Both the position numbers and the translations under genes were made by a program. Shown here in pieces: positions 53,994-62,781 of a stretch of DNA of 64,000 bases. The notes beneath the pieces were generated by a model. It ran no database searches. It was not told where the DNA came from and saw only the letters and a list, made by a program, of their open reading frames with translations. Source of the DNA: UBA11740 sp035635855 (GTDB taxonomy: Bacteria; Acidobacteriota; Blastocatellia; Pyrinomonadales; Pyrinomonadaceae); NCBI GenBank assembly GCA_035635855.1, contig DASQAF010000029.1, positions 230,289 through 294,288 on the forward strand. Reading direction: 5' to 3'. Numbering within the stretch: position 1 is the stretch's first letter; the number at the start of each line of letters is the position of its first letter.

Positions 53994-54171
53994 GTTTAAC
54001 CGACTTTTCTTCAGAAAAGACTTCTCTCGCGTCAGGTTCCAACAGAAAGATCCTTGTACCGGCGCGATATCGTTCAGCGTAGATTCCCCGACCTACAAAT
54101 TTGAGCTTGCTGAAGTCGTATTCAGGTCTCATTTCATCTTCGAGCTCTGATTCTTTTCTTTTTCCTTTCAT
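53974..54171 (-). CDS. Small antitoxin-like protein
   Basis: 65 residues. 'MRPEYDFSKLK' and 'YAERYRAGTRIFLLEPDARE' match a common family of short proteins placed beside toxins or nucleases. It overlaps the HNH gene by 20 bases and is first in the trio, a typical place for an inhibitor of the nuclease, as inference. Confidence 0.6.
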   Translation of the reverse strand: MKGKRKESELEDEMRPEYDFSKLKFVGRGIYAERYRAGTRIFLLEPDAREVFSEEKSVKLEDVTE

Positions 54172-54243
54172 AGGTCCTTCAAGTGCTCGCCTATTTCCAT
54201 TATGGTCACAGTCTACTGACGTTAGTTGAGCCGAGCAAACGGG

Positions 54244-54426
54244 CCTTTATTTGGAGTGCGACGGCAAGCGGAGCGCGACGCCGCTTTTGATTGATCCCTG
54301 TAGCGACAGGCGAGTGTTAGCGTGGGCCGCTTGTCTCCACGCTTCGCGCCCTCTCCCCAACCCCTCTCCCGGTGGGAGAGGGGCGAAAACGATCCAAAGC
54401 GCCGACAAGTCGGCGCACTCCAAATC
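54244..54426. repeat. Inverted repeat with a strong central hairpin
   Basis: The outer arms, TTGGAGTGCG at about 54249 and CGCACTCCAA at about 54415, enclose a perfect hairpin CCCCTCTCCC-GGT-GGGAGAGGGG at 54361-54383. The 54172-54424 gap has no gene. It could end transcription of the membrane-protein operon on the minus strand. Confidence 0.6.
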
Positions 54427-56302
54427 ACTGCGCCACGTCTTTGCGAACATACAACAGCAGATCCACCCCCGGCCGCAGCGCATAGGCCCCATCGTCAACT
54501 CCGGAATTGATCAATTGATAACGATCGCCGTAGGTAGCCTTAAGCTGTTCCTCCTGGGCCTTTGAGCCGATTATCACAGGCTCGTTTGTCGGTACGATCT
54601 GCTGGTAATAGCCGACGCGTTTGTAATCGCGGAAATACCACGGCAGGGGCCAGTAATCCGGCGAGACCAAAGCGACGCCCGTGTCATTGCCTGTCTTCAG
54701 ACGTTTCGCAATGCCGTCAACCTCGGCGAGCATCGCCAGCGTCTCTCGCCGTGTGTGCGCATAGACATACGGATACTGATCGTCGTCGTAGTGTACGAAG
54801 TTGAGCTGGTACATTTGATAGCTAAGTACAGCGACTGCGATTGCGGCGGCAACGTAGAAGTGCTGAGAGATTTTTGGTCGATCATATCTGGAATAGAGGA
54901 CATATCCGGCATACATGGCCAGGAGGAGAATGGCCGCTATCGCGAGCCAGTATTTCGAAAAGTCGAAATCCCATGTGACACCCGAACGAATGCCCTCATT
55001 GATGTCTTTGAGCTTAACCAGGCGCCCATAAAACAGAAGCGCAATCGCGCCGCCGGCCAGCGCGAGCGGCAACCAGGGCTCTGTAAATCTTCGGTAAAGT
55101 TGATCGAGTGCATAGCCGCTCACGATGGCCAGAGGCACGATGAAGTTCAAGGATATCCACGGCGTCTTGTATTCCACGAGCGAATACGCCACCAGTAGTC
55201 CGAAAGCCCACTGCGCCGCGAACAAAGCAAAGCGATTGTCTCCGCGCCAGACTGCAATCGCGGCTCCGGCTGCGCCCAGCAACAATAGCGGCGATTCTAT
55301 CTGTCTCAGCCATTCAAAGTATTGCAGGAATGGATGGGCGTGCTCGTGCGTGCGATGCCGCCAAAGCTTCAAAGTCTGAAACGCGTCGCTAACGCCTTTG
55401 GGATAGTTGGTGAAAAACGATGAATAGAAGAGCACGTTGACTACAATGAAAATCGTCAGCGCCACCAGCGCGACAGTCGCGACGGGAATGGGCCCGCCAA
55501 ATCGATCAAGTACTCCGCCTTTCTCGTCGGCGGATTCCTGGGCGACCGGGTTTCCGCTTAGCCGTTCGCGGAGTTTAAAGTACAGGCCGGTCGTGATGAG
55601 CGCGATCAGCAGCACCGGGCCGTTAATAATCCACGTCTCTTTGGTCGCTACCAGTAAGGCCGCCGAGATTGACGCCAGGATCAGATACACCGCGCGGTCG
55701 CTGTCGTAATACTTCAAAGCCGCCACCACAATACCCAGCGTGAAAAAGACGAACAACGACTCGTGGATGAAATAGCGCGAGAGATAAACTGCGCCCGGCG
55801 AGATCGCGATCAGCGCCGCGGCCGTCAACGCGCCGATTGTGCCCAGACGTTTCCGCAGCAGCAATACGAGACCGATCGTCGCAATACCAAAGGCGGCCGT
55901 GACCAGGCGAATATTGAAGGTGGTTAGTCCGTAGTTGTCGCCGAAAGTCTTTCCGCCGAAAAATCGGGCCAGCCAGGGAATGATGGCTGAGAAATAATAA
56001 AGCGTCGGCCCGTGATAGTTTTCCGGGTTGTAGGTGTACTTGCCCTCGCGGACGAGGGTCATGAGAAAATTCCCGTTGACGCCTTCGTCATGATGCAGCG
56101 GCACCAAGGAAAGATTATAAAGACGTAGAAAGGCGCCAACGATCAGGATCGCCGCAGAAGACAGACGCCACACGCGCTGAGAAAGTTCGGCTGCCTCAGC
56201 CGGCGCGCCTGGTTCGCGGGGCCTCTGTGCCGCAGCTACACTTTCCTTCTTCCCCGCAGCCCGCTGTTTCTTACGGCGTGATTTTGTAGAGGTGGTACTC
56301 AC
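54425..56302 (-). CDS. Agl23-like (TIGR03663) membrane glycosyltransferase-type protein
   Basis: 625 residues. A basic N-terminus ('TKSRRKKQRAAGKK') precedes about 12 membrane helices. The first loop holds 'LVPLHHDEGVNGNF' and 'YHGPTLYYFSAIIPW', the GT39/GT83-like DE motif with catalytic acid, and 'SRYFIHESLFVFFT' follows. This fits the flippase-associated Agl23 family, thought to transfer sugars from lipid carriers outside the membrane. It overlaps the upstream membrane gene by 32 bases. Confidence 0.85.
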   Translation of the reverse strand: MSTTSTKSRRKKQRAAGKKESVAAAQRPREPGAPAEAAELSQRVWRLSSAAILIVGAFLRLYNLSLVPLHHDEGVNGNFLMTLVREGKYTYNPENYHGPTLYYFSAIIPWLARFFGGKTFGDNYGLTTFNIRLVTAAFGIATIGLVLLLRKRLGTIGALTAAALIAISPGAVYLSRYFIHESLFVFFTLGIVVAALKYYDSDRAVYLILASISAALLVATKETWIINGPVLLIALITTGLYFKLRERLSGNPVAQESADEKGGVLDRFGGPIPVATVALVALTIFIVVNVLFYSSFFTNYPKGVSDAFQTLKLWRHRTHEHAHPFLQYFEWLRQIESPLLLLGAAGAAIAVWRGDNRFALFAAQWAFGLLVAYSLVEYKTPWISLNFIVPLAIVSGYALDQLYRRFTEPWLPLALAGGAIALLFYGRLVKLKDINEGIRSGVTWDFDFSKYWLAIAAILLLAMYAGYVLYSRYDRPKISQHFYVAAAIAVAVLSYQMYQLNFVHYDDDQYPYVYAHTRRETLAMLAEVDGIAKRLKTGNDTGVALVSPDYWPLPWYFRDYKRVGYYQQIVPTNEPVIIGSKAQEEQLKATYGDRYQLINSGVDDGAYALRPGVDLLLYVRKDVAQ

Positions 56303-58328
56303 CTATCTTTGCAACTTCCCGGTAACGACTGAAGAACGCGTCGTTCACCGGCATCAACGAATGTTCCTGTGGATCGATTACAACATAGTCGACGCCGTAT
56401 TTCGCGAGCAAGGCGGCGGCGTCGGGCGAGCCGGCGTAAATCTTCCTAATGTCCGTCTCGCGCGCACCAAAATCCAGTCCGTGCGTCCAGATGTGTCCGG
56501 GATAGCCCATCAGCGAACGCCTTCCGGTTAGAAACACCGGCGTGTTGTGAACCGGCGCGTGCAGGATGGTGGCCCGCGGCGGCGCCTGCTGCTTGATCAT
56601 CTCGGCAAAGTCAGCGCCGTCCCGATCGAATTCCTGATATTCGCCCTGTCTCGTCACCAGAGCGAATACATCCAAACCTCCGGCCAGCGTCAGCACTACG
56701 AACAGGGCCGCCGCCAAGGCGCGGTTCCAACCGTTACTTTCCCAAAGCCGCGCCAGCAAAAGCGCGACAATCGGCGCCGAAACAATCCACCAGTAGAAAA
56801 GCACTTTCACGTTGTCCCAAATCCACGGCGCCAGCTTCACCATGTTCGGAATGATGAAGCAGAGCAGAAACGGCAGATAGAAAAACAGCAGCCGGCGGGA
56901 CACCAGGTAGTTATCGCGCTTCCACAGCAGCGCCGCAATCAGCAGCGGAATGAATAAGCCGGTGTTCTTGAACCAGAACCAGAAAAAGTTTGCGTCACCT
57001 TTGTCCCAGCCAAACTGAAATCCGATGAAAGCGCTGGTTTTGACCGCGCTGCCGTGGGTCGACCAGAGCAACTGCGGCAATGCGATCAGTGAAGCGGTGA
57101 CCAAAAAGGTCAGCCACTCCCGCCATCTTTTGAAGTTTATTAGTGCCAGGCATCCGCCCACGCCCATTACCGCGATAAAACTATGTGCGTGCACCAGTGG
57201 CAGCAGACCGGCGACGAATCCGGCGGCAAGCATGCGTTTCGCGGAAGGCAAAAGAAAAAAGGAAAAAGGAAAAAGGGAAGAACCTGCGTCGGTAGATCTG
57301 GCTATTTCACTCTCCCTCGACGCGGCTCCCAGTTTCTTTCCGCGCTCATCCTTTTTTCCTTTTACCTTTTTACTTTTTCCTTCACCGTCGCTGCGCGACG
57401 CGGCCCACCATTGAGTGAATACAATCACTGCCAGCGGGATGCCCAGAAGAAATCCACGCTGTGGAACGAGCAGGCTGGTGACGGCATTCCCCCAGCGCCA
57501 ACCTTCGGCAGCTTCGGGAAGAATTGTGTACGAGTGTTGAATGTGTGCCAGAACCTGGAACACTCCCTTTCCAGTTTTCTTCACGTCGTCAAACAGCAGC
57601 CACCAACCAAAGCCACCGTTCAAGACCACTAGCACGGGTGTCAGGATCGCGGCCGTGCGATTGCGCAGCAGTTGCTGTCCAAAACGATGCAGCACGCCGA
57701 CGAGCGCTACCCCGAGGATCCAATTCTCAATGAACATTGAATCGCGCAGACCAGCGCCGGCGCGCACGAACATTGCCGAGATAAAGTCGGTAACAAACGG
57801 ATAGGTGAAACGCACGCCGGCAAAGGTCGGATCTTCAGGCGGAAAATTCTGGCCCCAGGCAAAGCGCGAGACTACGCTCAGGTGAAACGGCAGGTCGCCA
57901 TAGTTGTTCAGGACGCCAGTGTAAATCCCATCCGGTTTTTCAAACATCGCGCGCGCGAACACCAACCACGCGACCACCGCGACACCCGCATAAAAAAAGA
58001 AATAGATGAACGCCCAGCGATCCGGCCTCGAGATGGCGCGGCTGATGGCCTGTATTGCACTGTCGATGTCGGTGCTTACTTGAGTACGACGCTCAGCATC
58101 CACCAGTAGAAATAACGGTGTGGCCAGCAGAAATGCCGTCGCGATCAAAGCCGGTGCGGTCAGCTCGAATACGAGCGCCAGAGCAAAACCCAGCAGACCA
58201 AGCAGGGCAAAGCCGATGCAGGCGCCGCTGCATACACGCGAAGCGAGCGGCGCGTCCTCGTCGTAGGTGTAAGTGAGAACCGTGCCGCTCGCAATGGCAA
58301 TCAAGGATAAGGCGAGAGCAATGATCAT
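56271..58328 (-). CDS. Large multi-pass membrane protein with in-frame repeat insertion
   Basis: 685 residues, about 13 helices. 'GVLNNYGDLPFHLSVVSRF' and 'PTFAGVRFTYPFVTDFISAM' recall GT-C type membrane glycosyltransferases, and the C-terminal 'KYGVDYVVIDPQEHSL' resembles their periplasmic domains. Residues about 315-362 are a Lys-rich stretch ('GKSKKVKGKKDERGKKLG') then 'SSLFPFSFFLLPSAKR', encoded by an inverted repeat of AAAGGAAAAAGG words (57248-57382). The insertion lies in a loop between helices and keeps the frame. Confidence 0.75.
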   Translation of the reverse strand: MIIALALSLIAIASGTVLTYTYDEDAPLASRVCSGACIGFALLGLLGFALALVFELTAPALIATAFLLATPLFLLVDAERRTQVSTDIDSAIQAISRAISRPDRWAFIYFFFYAGVAVVAWLVFARAMFEKPDGIYTGVLNNYGDLPFHLSVVSRFAWGQNFPPEDPTFAGVRFTYPFVTDFISAMFVRAGAGLRDSMFIENWILGVALVGVLHRFGQQLLRNRTAAILTPVLVVLNGGFGWWLLFDDVKKTGKGVFQVLAHIQHSYTILPEAAEGWRWGNAVTSLLVPQRGFLLGIPLAVIVFTQWWAASRSDGEGKSKKVKGKKDERGKKLGAASRESEIARSTDAGSSLFPFSFFLLPSAKRMLAAGFVAGLLPLVHAHSFIAVMGVGGCLALINFKRWREWLTFLVTASLIALPQLLWSTHGSAVKTSAFIGFQFGWDKGDANFFWFWFKNTGLFIPLLIAALLWKRDNYLVSRRLLFFYLPFLLCFIIPNMVKLAPWIWDNVKVLFYWWIVSAPIVALLLARLWESNGWNRALAAALFVVLTLAGGLDVFALVTRQGEYQEFDRDGADFAEMIKQQAPPRATILHAPVHNTPVFLTGRRSLMGYPGHIWTHGLDFGARETDIRKIYAGSPDAAALLAKYGVDYVVIDPQEHSLMPVNDAFFSRYREVAKIGEYHLYKITP
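57248..57382. repeat. Inverted repeat inside the membrane-protein gene
   Basis: The left arm, 57248-57280, consists of AAAAAAGGAAAAAGG words. The right arm, 57350-57382, is the complementary CCTTTTTTCCTTTTACC and so on. The whole stretch is open in the minus-strand reading frame. Confidence 0.7.
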
Positions 58329-58330
58329 AA

Positions 58331-58405
58331 ATGTCCGACAAACTTTAGTTTGTCGCTTTTCATTACATCGCAGGCGGGTGCGACAAACTAAAGTTTGTCG
58401 GACAT
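58331..58405. repeat. Perfect 25-bp inverted repeat downstream of frr
   Basis: The arms 58331-58355 and 58381-58405 are exact reverse complements, and each arm is itself nearly palindromic (CGACAAACTTTAGTTTGTCG). It touches the frr stop codon and may act as terminator or REP. Confidence 0.85.
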
Positions 58406-58965
58406 CAAATACTCATGATTTCGTGCTCTTTTGACTTTGACAGATCGTCAATCTTCGAGATGTAGGTGTCCGTCAGCTTTTGCACTTCATCAAGACCGTC
58501 ACGCTCGTTATCTTCCGAAATCGTTTTGTCCTTGAGCATCTTCTTCAGCTTGTCATTCTCGTCACGACGAATGTTCCGGATGGCGGTGCGGTGTTCTTCG
58601 GCAATTTCATGAACCTGCTTCGCCAATTGCTTGCGTCGTTCCTCAGTTAGAGGAGGAATCGGAATGCGCACCAGTTTGCCGTCGTTCGAGGGGTTCAAGC
58701 CGAGATCGGCGGCGCGAATAGCTTTCTCGACGTTTCCGATCTGGGTGGGATCCCACGGCTGCACTGTCAGCATCTGGGGCTCGGGTGCATGCACTGAAGC
58801 CATTTGATTCAGCGGCGTCGGAGTGCCGTAGTAATCAACTGTCACGGCGTCCAAAAGGCTAACCGCGGCGCGACCCGTACGCACGGTGGCCAGCTTACGA
58901 CGCACATCCTCGATCGCGGCTTCCATACGCGGTTTGGTTTCCTTGATGACGTCTTTTTCAGTCAT
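58405..58965 (-). CDS. frr: Ribosome recycling factor
   Basis: 186 residues. 'MEAAIEDVRRKLATVRTGRA' and 'LLDAVTVDYYGTPTPLNQMA' are hallmark RRF segments, with 'IPPLTEERRKQLAKQ' and 'IRNIRRDENDKLKKM' in the long three-helix bundle. It splits post-termination ribosomes with EF-G. Length is standard. The gene follows pyrH in the rpsB-tsf-pyrH-frr order common in bacteria. Confidence 0.97.
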   Translation of the reverse strand: MTEKDVIKETKPRMEAAIEDVRRKLATVRTGRAAVSLLDAVTVDYYGTPTPLNQMASVHAPEPQMLTVQPWDPTQIGNVEKAIRAADLGLNPSNDGKLVRIPIPPLTEERRKQLAKQVHEIAEEHRTAIRNIRRDENDKLKKMLKDKTISEDNERDGLDEVQKLTDTYISKIDDLSKSKEHEIMSI

Positions 58966-59118
58966 GACGAACTCCGTAGTGTCGAATCAAGAAGGGCGTG
59001 AATCGTAAATCGTAAATCGAGAATAGTAAAGTAGGATTTCGCGTCCGGGAACCAGGGCGCGCAGATCCGATTTAACCCGGAGACGCGCTATTGGATTTTA
59101 AATTGATTACTTCGCAAT

Positions 59119-59871
59119 TCACTGCCCGGGCGGCTTTTCCAGGCAGACACGCGTGCCGATACCGGCGTGGCTGCGCACCACGCGGACGATGTTTCCGGAC
59201 TTCCGCATGTTGAAGACGATGATCGGCAGATCGTTGTCCATGCAGAGAGAGATTGCCGAGGCGTCCATCACTTTCAACTGCTTCTCAAGCACCTCCTGGT
59301 AAGTAATACAGTCGAACCGCGTCGCGGAGGTGTCTTTCATTGGGTCTGCCGAATAGACGCCGTCGACTTTAGTGGCTTTCAGAATCACTTCAGCTTTTAT
59401 CTCTAGAGCGCGGAGCGCGGCTGCTGAGTCAGTCGAGAAGAAGGGATTTCCGGTGCCGGCGGCAAAGATCACTATGCGGCCTTTTTCCAGATGCCGAATT
59501 GCGCGACGCCGGACGAAAGGTTCGGCAAGTTGAGGAATATCGATCGCCGAGAGCACGCGCGTTTGGGCACCGGTTGTTTCCAGCGCGTCCTGTAGCACGA
59601 CGGCATTCATTACTGTGGCGAGCATGCCGATGTAGTCAGCGGAAGATCGATCCATGTTGCCGGCACTCGCGGAAACGCCGCGGAAGATATTGCCTCCACC
59701 CACGACCACAGCCACTTCGACACCGAGGTCGTGCACTTGCTTGATCTCTTCGGCTACCGAACGCGCGACATTCACGTCGATTCCGAAAGTCTGCTCGCCG
59801 ATTAGGGCTTCGCCGGAGATCTTCAAGAGCACGCGGCGGTAGGCTGGCTGGTTTTGAGTTTCGGTGCTCAT
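59119..59871 (-). CDS. pyrH: Uridylate kinase
   Basis: 250 residues. 'VLLKISGEALIG', 'AVVVGGGNIFRGV', 'MDRSSADYIGMLATVMNAVV' and 'VDGVYSADP' are the amino-acid-kinase-fold motifs of bacterial UMP kinase. It makes UDP from UMP and ATP. 84 bases separate it from tsf. Confidence 0.97.
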   Translation of the reverse strand: MSTETQNQPAYRRVLLKISGEALIGEQTFGIDVNVARSVAEEIKQVHDLGVEVAVVVGGGNIFRGVSASAGNMDRSSADYIGMLATVMNAVVLQDALETTGAQTRVLSAIDIPQLAEPFVRRRAIRHLEKGRIVIFAAGTGNPFFSTDSAAALRALEIKAEVILKATKVDGVYSADPMKDTSATRFDCITYQEVLEKQLKVMDASAISLCMDNDLPIIVFNMRKSGNIVRVVRSHAGIGTRVCLEKPPGQ

Positions 59872-59955
59872 TAATAAATAGGACTCGCTTTTCTTTGCGT
59901 CCTGGCGCGTTTGCGAGAAATTCAGATAGGGCGCAAAGCTCGCTAAGTAATTCGA

Positions 59956-60621
59956 CTAACTTCCCGCCAGCTTCGCCACTTCGTCGCCGAAGTCGTCGTC
60001 ACGCTTTATCAGGCCCTCGCCCATTTTGTAGCGGGCGAATCGCCGGATGGTGATGGTCTCGCCGATCTTGGCGATTTTGTCCGTAACCAACTCACCTACT
60101 GTCTTCGCGGGATCCTTAATAAAAGGTTGATCGAGCAGGACGACTTCTTCGAAGAACTTATTTAAGCGGCCTTCTACGATCCTGTCGATGACCTGCTCGG
60201 GCTTGCTGGCATTCTTAGGATCATTTTTCGCCTGAGCGCGAGCAATCTCTCGTTCCTTATCGAGGACTTCGGCCGCAACTTCTTCGCGCGAAATATAGCG
60301 TGGTTCCGCTGCGGCGATGTGCATAGCCGTATCTTTCACCAGTTGCTGAAACTCTTCGCTGCGAGCCGCGAAGTCCGTCTCGCAGTTTACTTCGACCAGC
60401 ACTCCAACTTTGCCGCCCATATGGATATACGAGCCGACAACGCCTTCGGCAGCCACCCGGCCTTCCTTTTTCTTGGCCGATGCCAAACCACGTTCGCGCA
60501 GAATCTCGATCGCGCGTTCCTCGTTACCTCCGGCTTCAGTGAGGGCTTTCTTACAGTCCATCATGCCGGTCCCGGTTTTTTCGCGCAGCGCCTTGATCGC
60601 GGCTGCGGTTATTTCTGCCAT
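59956..60621 (-). CDS. tsf: Elongation factor Ts
   Basis: 221 residues, the shorter type lacking much of the E. coli coiled-coil part. 'LREKTGTGMMDCKKAL' and 'IEILRERGLASAKKKEGRVA' form the N-terminal UBA domain and 'VLVEVNCETDFAARSEEF' the core that opens EF-Tu for GDP release. It lies 164 bp after rpsB; the gap holds an inverted repeat (60651-60707). Confidence 0.97.
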   Translation of the reverse strand: MAEITAAAIKALREKTGTGMMDCKKALTEAGGNEERAIEILRERGLASAKKKEGRVAAEGVVGSYIHMGGKVGVLVEVNCETDFAARSEEFQQLVKDTAMHIAAAEPRYISREEVAAEVLDKEREIARAQAKNDPKNASKPEQVIDRIVEGRLNKFFEEVVLLDQPFIKDPAKTVGELVTDKIAKIGETITIRRFARYKMGEGLIKRDDDFGDEVAKLAGS

Positions 60622-60650
60622 GATTCCTTATTTCTCCTGGTTAGCAGCAT

Positions 60651-60707
60651 AGACTTCAGTCTGTGGCTTAATGAAATGACCAGGACCCGGACTAAAGTCT
60701 ATGTTAC
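60651..60707. repeat. Inverted repeat between rpsB and tsf
   Basis: ATAGACTTCAGTCTGTGG and, 25 bases later, CCGGACTAAAGTCTATG are imperfect reverse complements. They could modulate read-through from rpsB to tsf. Confidence 0.55.
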
Positions 60708-60785
60708 TTCATTAAAACGCGCAGCCAGGCGGAACTCCGCTTCAAGGCTGCGCTCGCCAATATATCGATGTCCGGCCTCTGGTGC

Positions 60786-61637
60786 TTATCTAGCGGCGAC
60801 GACCTCCGCGGTCTCGTTCTCCGTCTCGTCTGGCGATGCAGCCTCAACCGGCTCCGCGCCGGATGCAGTCGGGGGAGCTTCCACCGCGGTTTCGGCCGCG
60901 GCGCTTTCCTGAGAAGGAGCCTCATCTGTAGTGGCGCCGCCTTCAGTCAGCATCTGTTGGCCTTCGAGCACGGCATCGGCGATGCGAGACGCAAAGAGAC
61001 GGACGGCGCGCAACGCGTCATCGTTGCCGGGAATCACGTAATCGATTCCCTCGGGTGAACAGTTAGTGTCCACGACGGCAATTACCGGAATGCCCAGCTT
61101 GTTTGCCTCGGCGACGGCAATCTCTTCCTTGCGCACATCAATCACGAATACTGAATCAGGTAACCGAGTCATGGATTTGATGCCTGAGAGCACCTTTTCC
61201 AGACCCAGGCGTTCGCGATCGAGTTTGATTCGTTCTTTCTTGGTCAGCTTTTCATAGCGACCGTCAGTTTGCATCGCTTCCAGGTCTTTCAAGCGCTTGA
61301 TCGACTTCTGGACGGTCTGGAAGTTTGTCAGCAAGCCACCCAGCCAGCGCTGGTTTACATAATATTGTCCCGAGCGCTCAGCCTCTTCGCGGACCGCATC
61401 CTGCGCCTGACGTTTCGTGCCGACGAAAAGCACGGTCTTCCCGCGATCCTCAGCGACCATGTTAGTCACGTACTGAAGCGCCTCGCGAAACATCTTTTGA
61501 GTTTTTTGCAGATCGATAATGTAGATGCCGTTGCGCTCGCCGAAAATGTACTCTTTCATTTTCGGGTTCCAACGTCGCACCTGGTGGCCGAAGTGAACGC
61601 CGGCCTCCAACAACTCTTTCATCGTAACGGTTACCAA
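60786..61637 (-). CDS. rpsB: 30S ribosomal protein S2
   Basis: 283 residues from a TTG with AAGGAG 8 bases upstream. 'MKELLEAGVHFGHQVRRWNP', 'YIFGERNGIYIIDLQKT' and 'RWLGGLLTNFQT' are the S2 hallmarks. The C-terminal 55 residues are an Ala/Glu/Pro-rich acidic tail beyond the usual end. Confidence 0.97.
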   Translation of the reverse strand: MVTVTMKELLEAGVHFGHQVRRWNPKMKEYIFGERNGIYIIDLQKTQKMFREALQYVTNMVAEDRGKTVLFVGTKRQAQDAVREEAERSGQYYVNQRWLGGLLTNFQTVQKSIKRLKDLEAMQTDGRYEKLTKKERIKLDRERLGLEKVLSGIKSMTRLPDSVFVIDVRKEEIAVAEANKLGIPVIAVVDTNCSPEGIDYVIPGNDDALRAVRLFASRIADAVLEGQQMLTEGGATTDEAPSQESAAAETAVEAPPTASGAEPVEAASPDETENETAEVVAAR

Positions 61638-61742
61638 ACAACTTTCTCCTTCGTGTCAATTGGTTTATGTACTCGTCGCGATCGTGGCTTTCGCGTTCAA
61701 AGCAACCAATCCGAATCACGACGATGGAATTAATGCATTTGC

Positions 61743-61836
61743 GATTTTCAACTTCCGATTGCCGATTTGAAATCTGAGAACTGTCGTCCTGGTTCGCAAT
61801 TGCCAATCGAAAATTGGAAATCGGAAATCGGCAATA
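61743..61836. repeat. Inverted repeat between rpsI and rpsB
   Basis: Arms ACTTCCGATTGCCGATTTGA (61751 on) and AAATCGGAAATCGGCAATAG (61818 on) are imperfectly complementary. It lies just after the rpsI stop on that strand and may be a terminator. Confidence 0.55.
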
Positions 61837-61840
61837 GTCT

Positions 61841-62233
61841 CTATCGCTTCGAGAACTGGAAGCGCTTACGCGCGCCCTTCTGGCCGTATTTCTTGCGTTC
61901 CTTGATGCGCGGATCACGCGTAATCAATCCTGCCTGCTTCAAAGCCGGCCGCAGGTCGGCGTTGTATTCCATTAAGGCGCGGGTGATGCCGTGGCGAATC
62001 GCACCGGCCTGGCCCGACGGCCCGCCGCCCGCGACATTAACCAGTACGTCGAACTTGCCTGTGGTTTCCGTCAGGTTAAGCGGTTGGCGAATAATCATGC
62101 GATGTGTCTCGTTCGGAAAGTAAGCTTCAAAAGCCTTATGGTTGACCTGAAACCTGCCATCGCCTGGTCGGAGATAAACTCGAGCGGTCGAGGTTTTTCG
62201 CCGCCCGGTTCCATAGTATTGAATTTCTGCCAC
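61841..62233 (-). CDS. rpsI: 30S ribosomal protein S9
   Basis: 130 residues. 'YYGTGRRKTSTARVYLRPG', 'VAGGGPSGQAGAIRHGI' and the basic end 'KKYGQKGARKRFQFSKR' are typical S9. 21 bases after rplM, as in most bacteria. Confidence 0.98.
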   Translation of the reverse strand: MAEIQYYGTGRRKTSTARVYLRPGDGRFQVNHKAFEAYFPNETHRMIIRQPLNLTETTGKFDVLVNVAGGGPSGQAGAIRHGITRALMEYNADLRPALKQAGLITRDPRIKERKKYGQKGARKRFQFSKR

Positions 62234-62254
62234 GTCTTAATCCTTTGTTGATTG

Positions 62255-62710
62255 CTATTTTTGGTTTGTGCGGGAAGGGAATTCGAGGGTTACGGGTTGC
62301 TGCGCCGCGTGAGGATGTTCGGCGTCAGCATAGACTTTTAACTTCTTAGCCATCGCCTTTCCGAGTTTTGACTTGGGTAGCATTCCTTTCACCGCTAGTT
62401 CAATCACTCGCTCGGGATGCTTGGCAAACATCTCGGTGACGGTAGTCTCCCGCAAACCACCGGGATACAAGGTGTGCCGGCGGTAAACTTTGCCGGTCGC
62501 TTTCGATCCGGTGAACATCGCCCTTCGCGCATTCACCACAATCACGTGGTCGCCCATGTCCAAAAACGGCGTCCATTGCGGATTCCGTTTTCCCGACAAT
62601 ATCGCAGCTACCTCAGACGCCAGATGTCCGACAGTTTTGCCGGCGGCGTCGACGACGTGCCACTTTCGATTTTGAGCCAGACCCTTGCCGCTGGGAAAGT
62701 AAGTTGACAT
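62255..62710 (-). CDS. rplM: 50S ribosomal protein L13
   Basis: 151 residues. 'KWHVVDAAGKTVGHLASEVA', 'GDHVIVVNARRAMFTGSK' and 'VKGMLPKSKLGKAMAKKL' are L13 signatures. It heads the rplM-rpsI operon with a clear promoter at 62753-62781. Confidence 0.98.
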   Translation of the reverse strand: MSTYFPSGKGLAQNRKWHVVDAAGKTVGHLASEVAAILSGKRNPQWTPFLDMGDHVIVVNARRAMFTGSKATGKVYRRHTLYPGGLRETTVTEMFAKHPERVIELAVKGMLPKSKLGKAMAKKLKVYADAEHPHAAQQPVTLEFPSRTNQK

Positions 62711-62752
62711 AGATAAGTCCTTCAGTTTTAAGCGCCTAAAACGCGAACGGCT

Positions 62753-62781
62753 AGAATAGAAAACGGGCTGAACGTTGTCAA
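62753..62781 (-). promoter_or_regulatory. Promoter for rplM-rpsI
   Basis: On the minus strand, TTGACA (62781-62776), a 17-base spacer, and TATTCT (62758-62753). The expected start is near 62745, giving a leader of about 35 bases. Confidence 0.75.

Noticed and set aside
54361..54383. Classical rho-independent terminator
   Set aside because: The hairpin is perfect, but a T-run is lacking on either strand. It is a dispersed repeat and can only be called a possible terminator.
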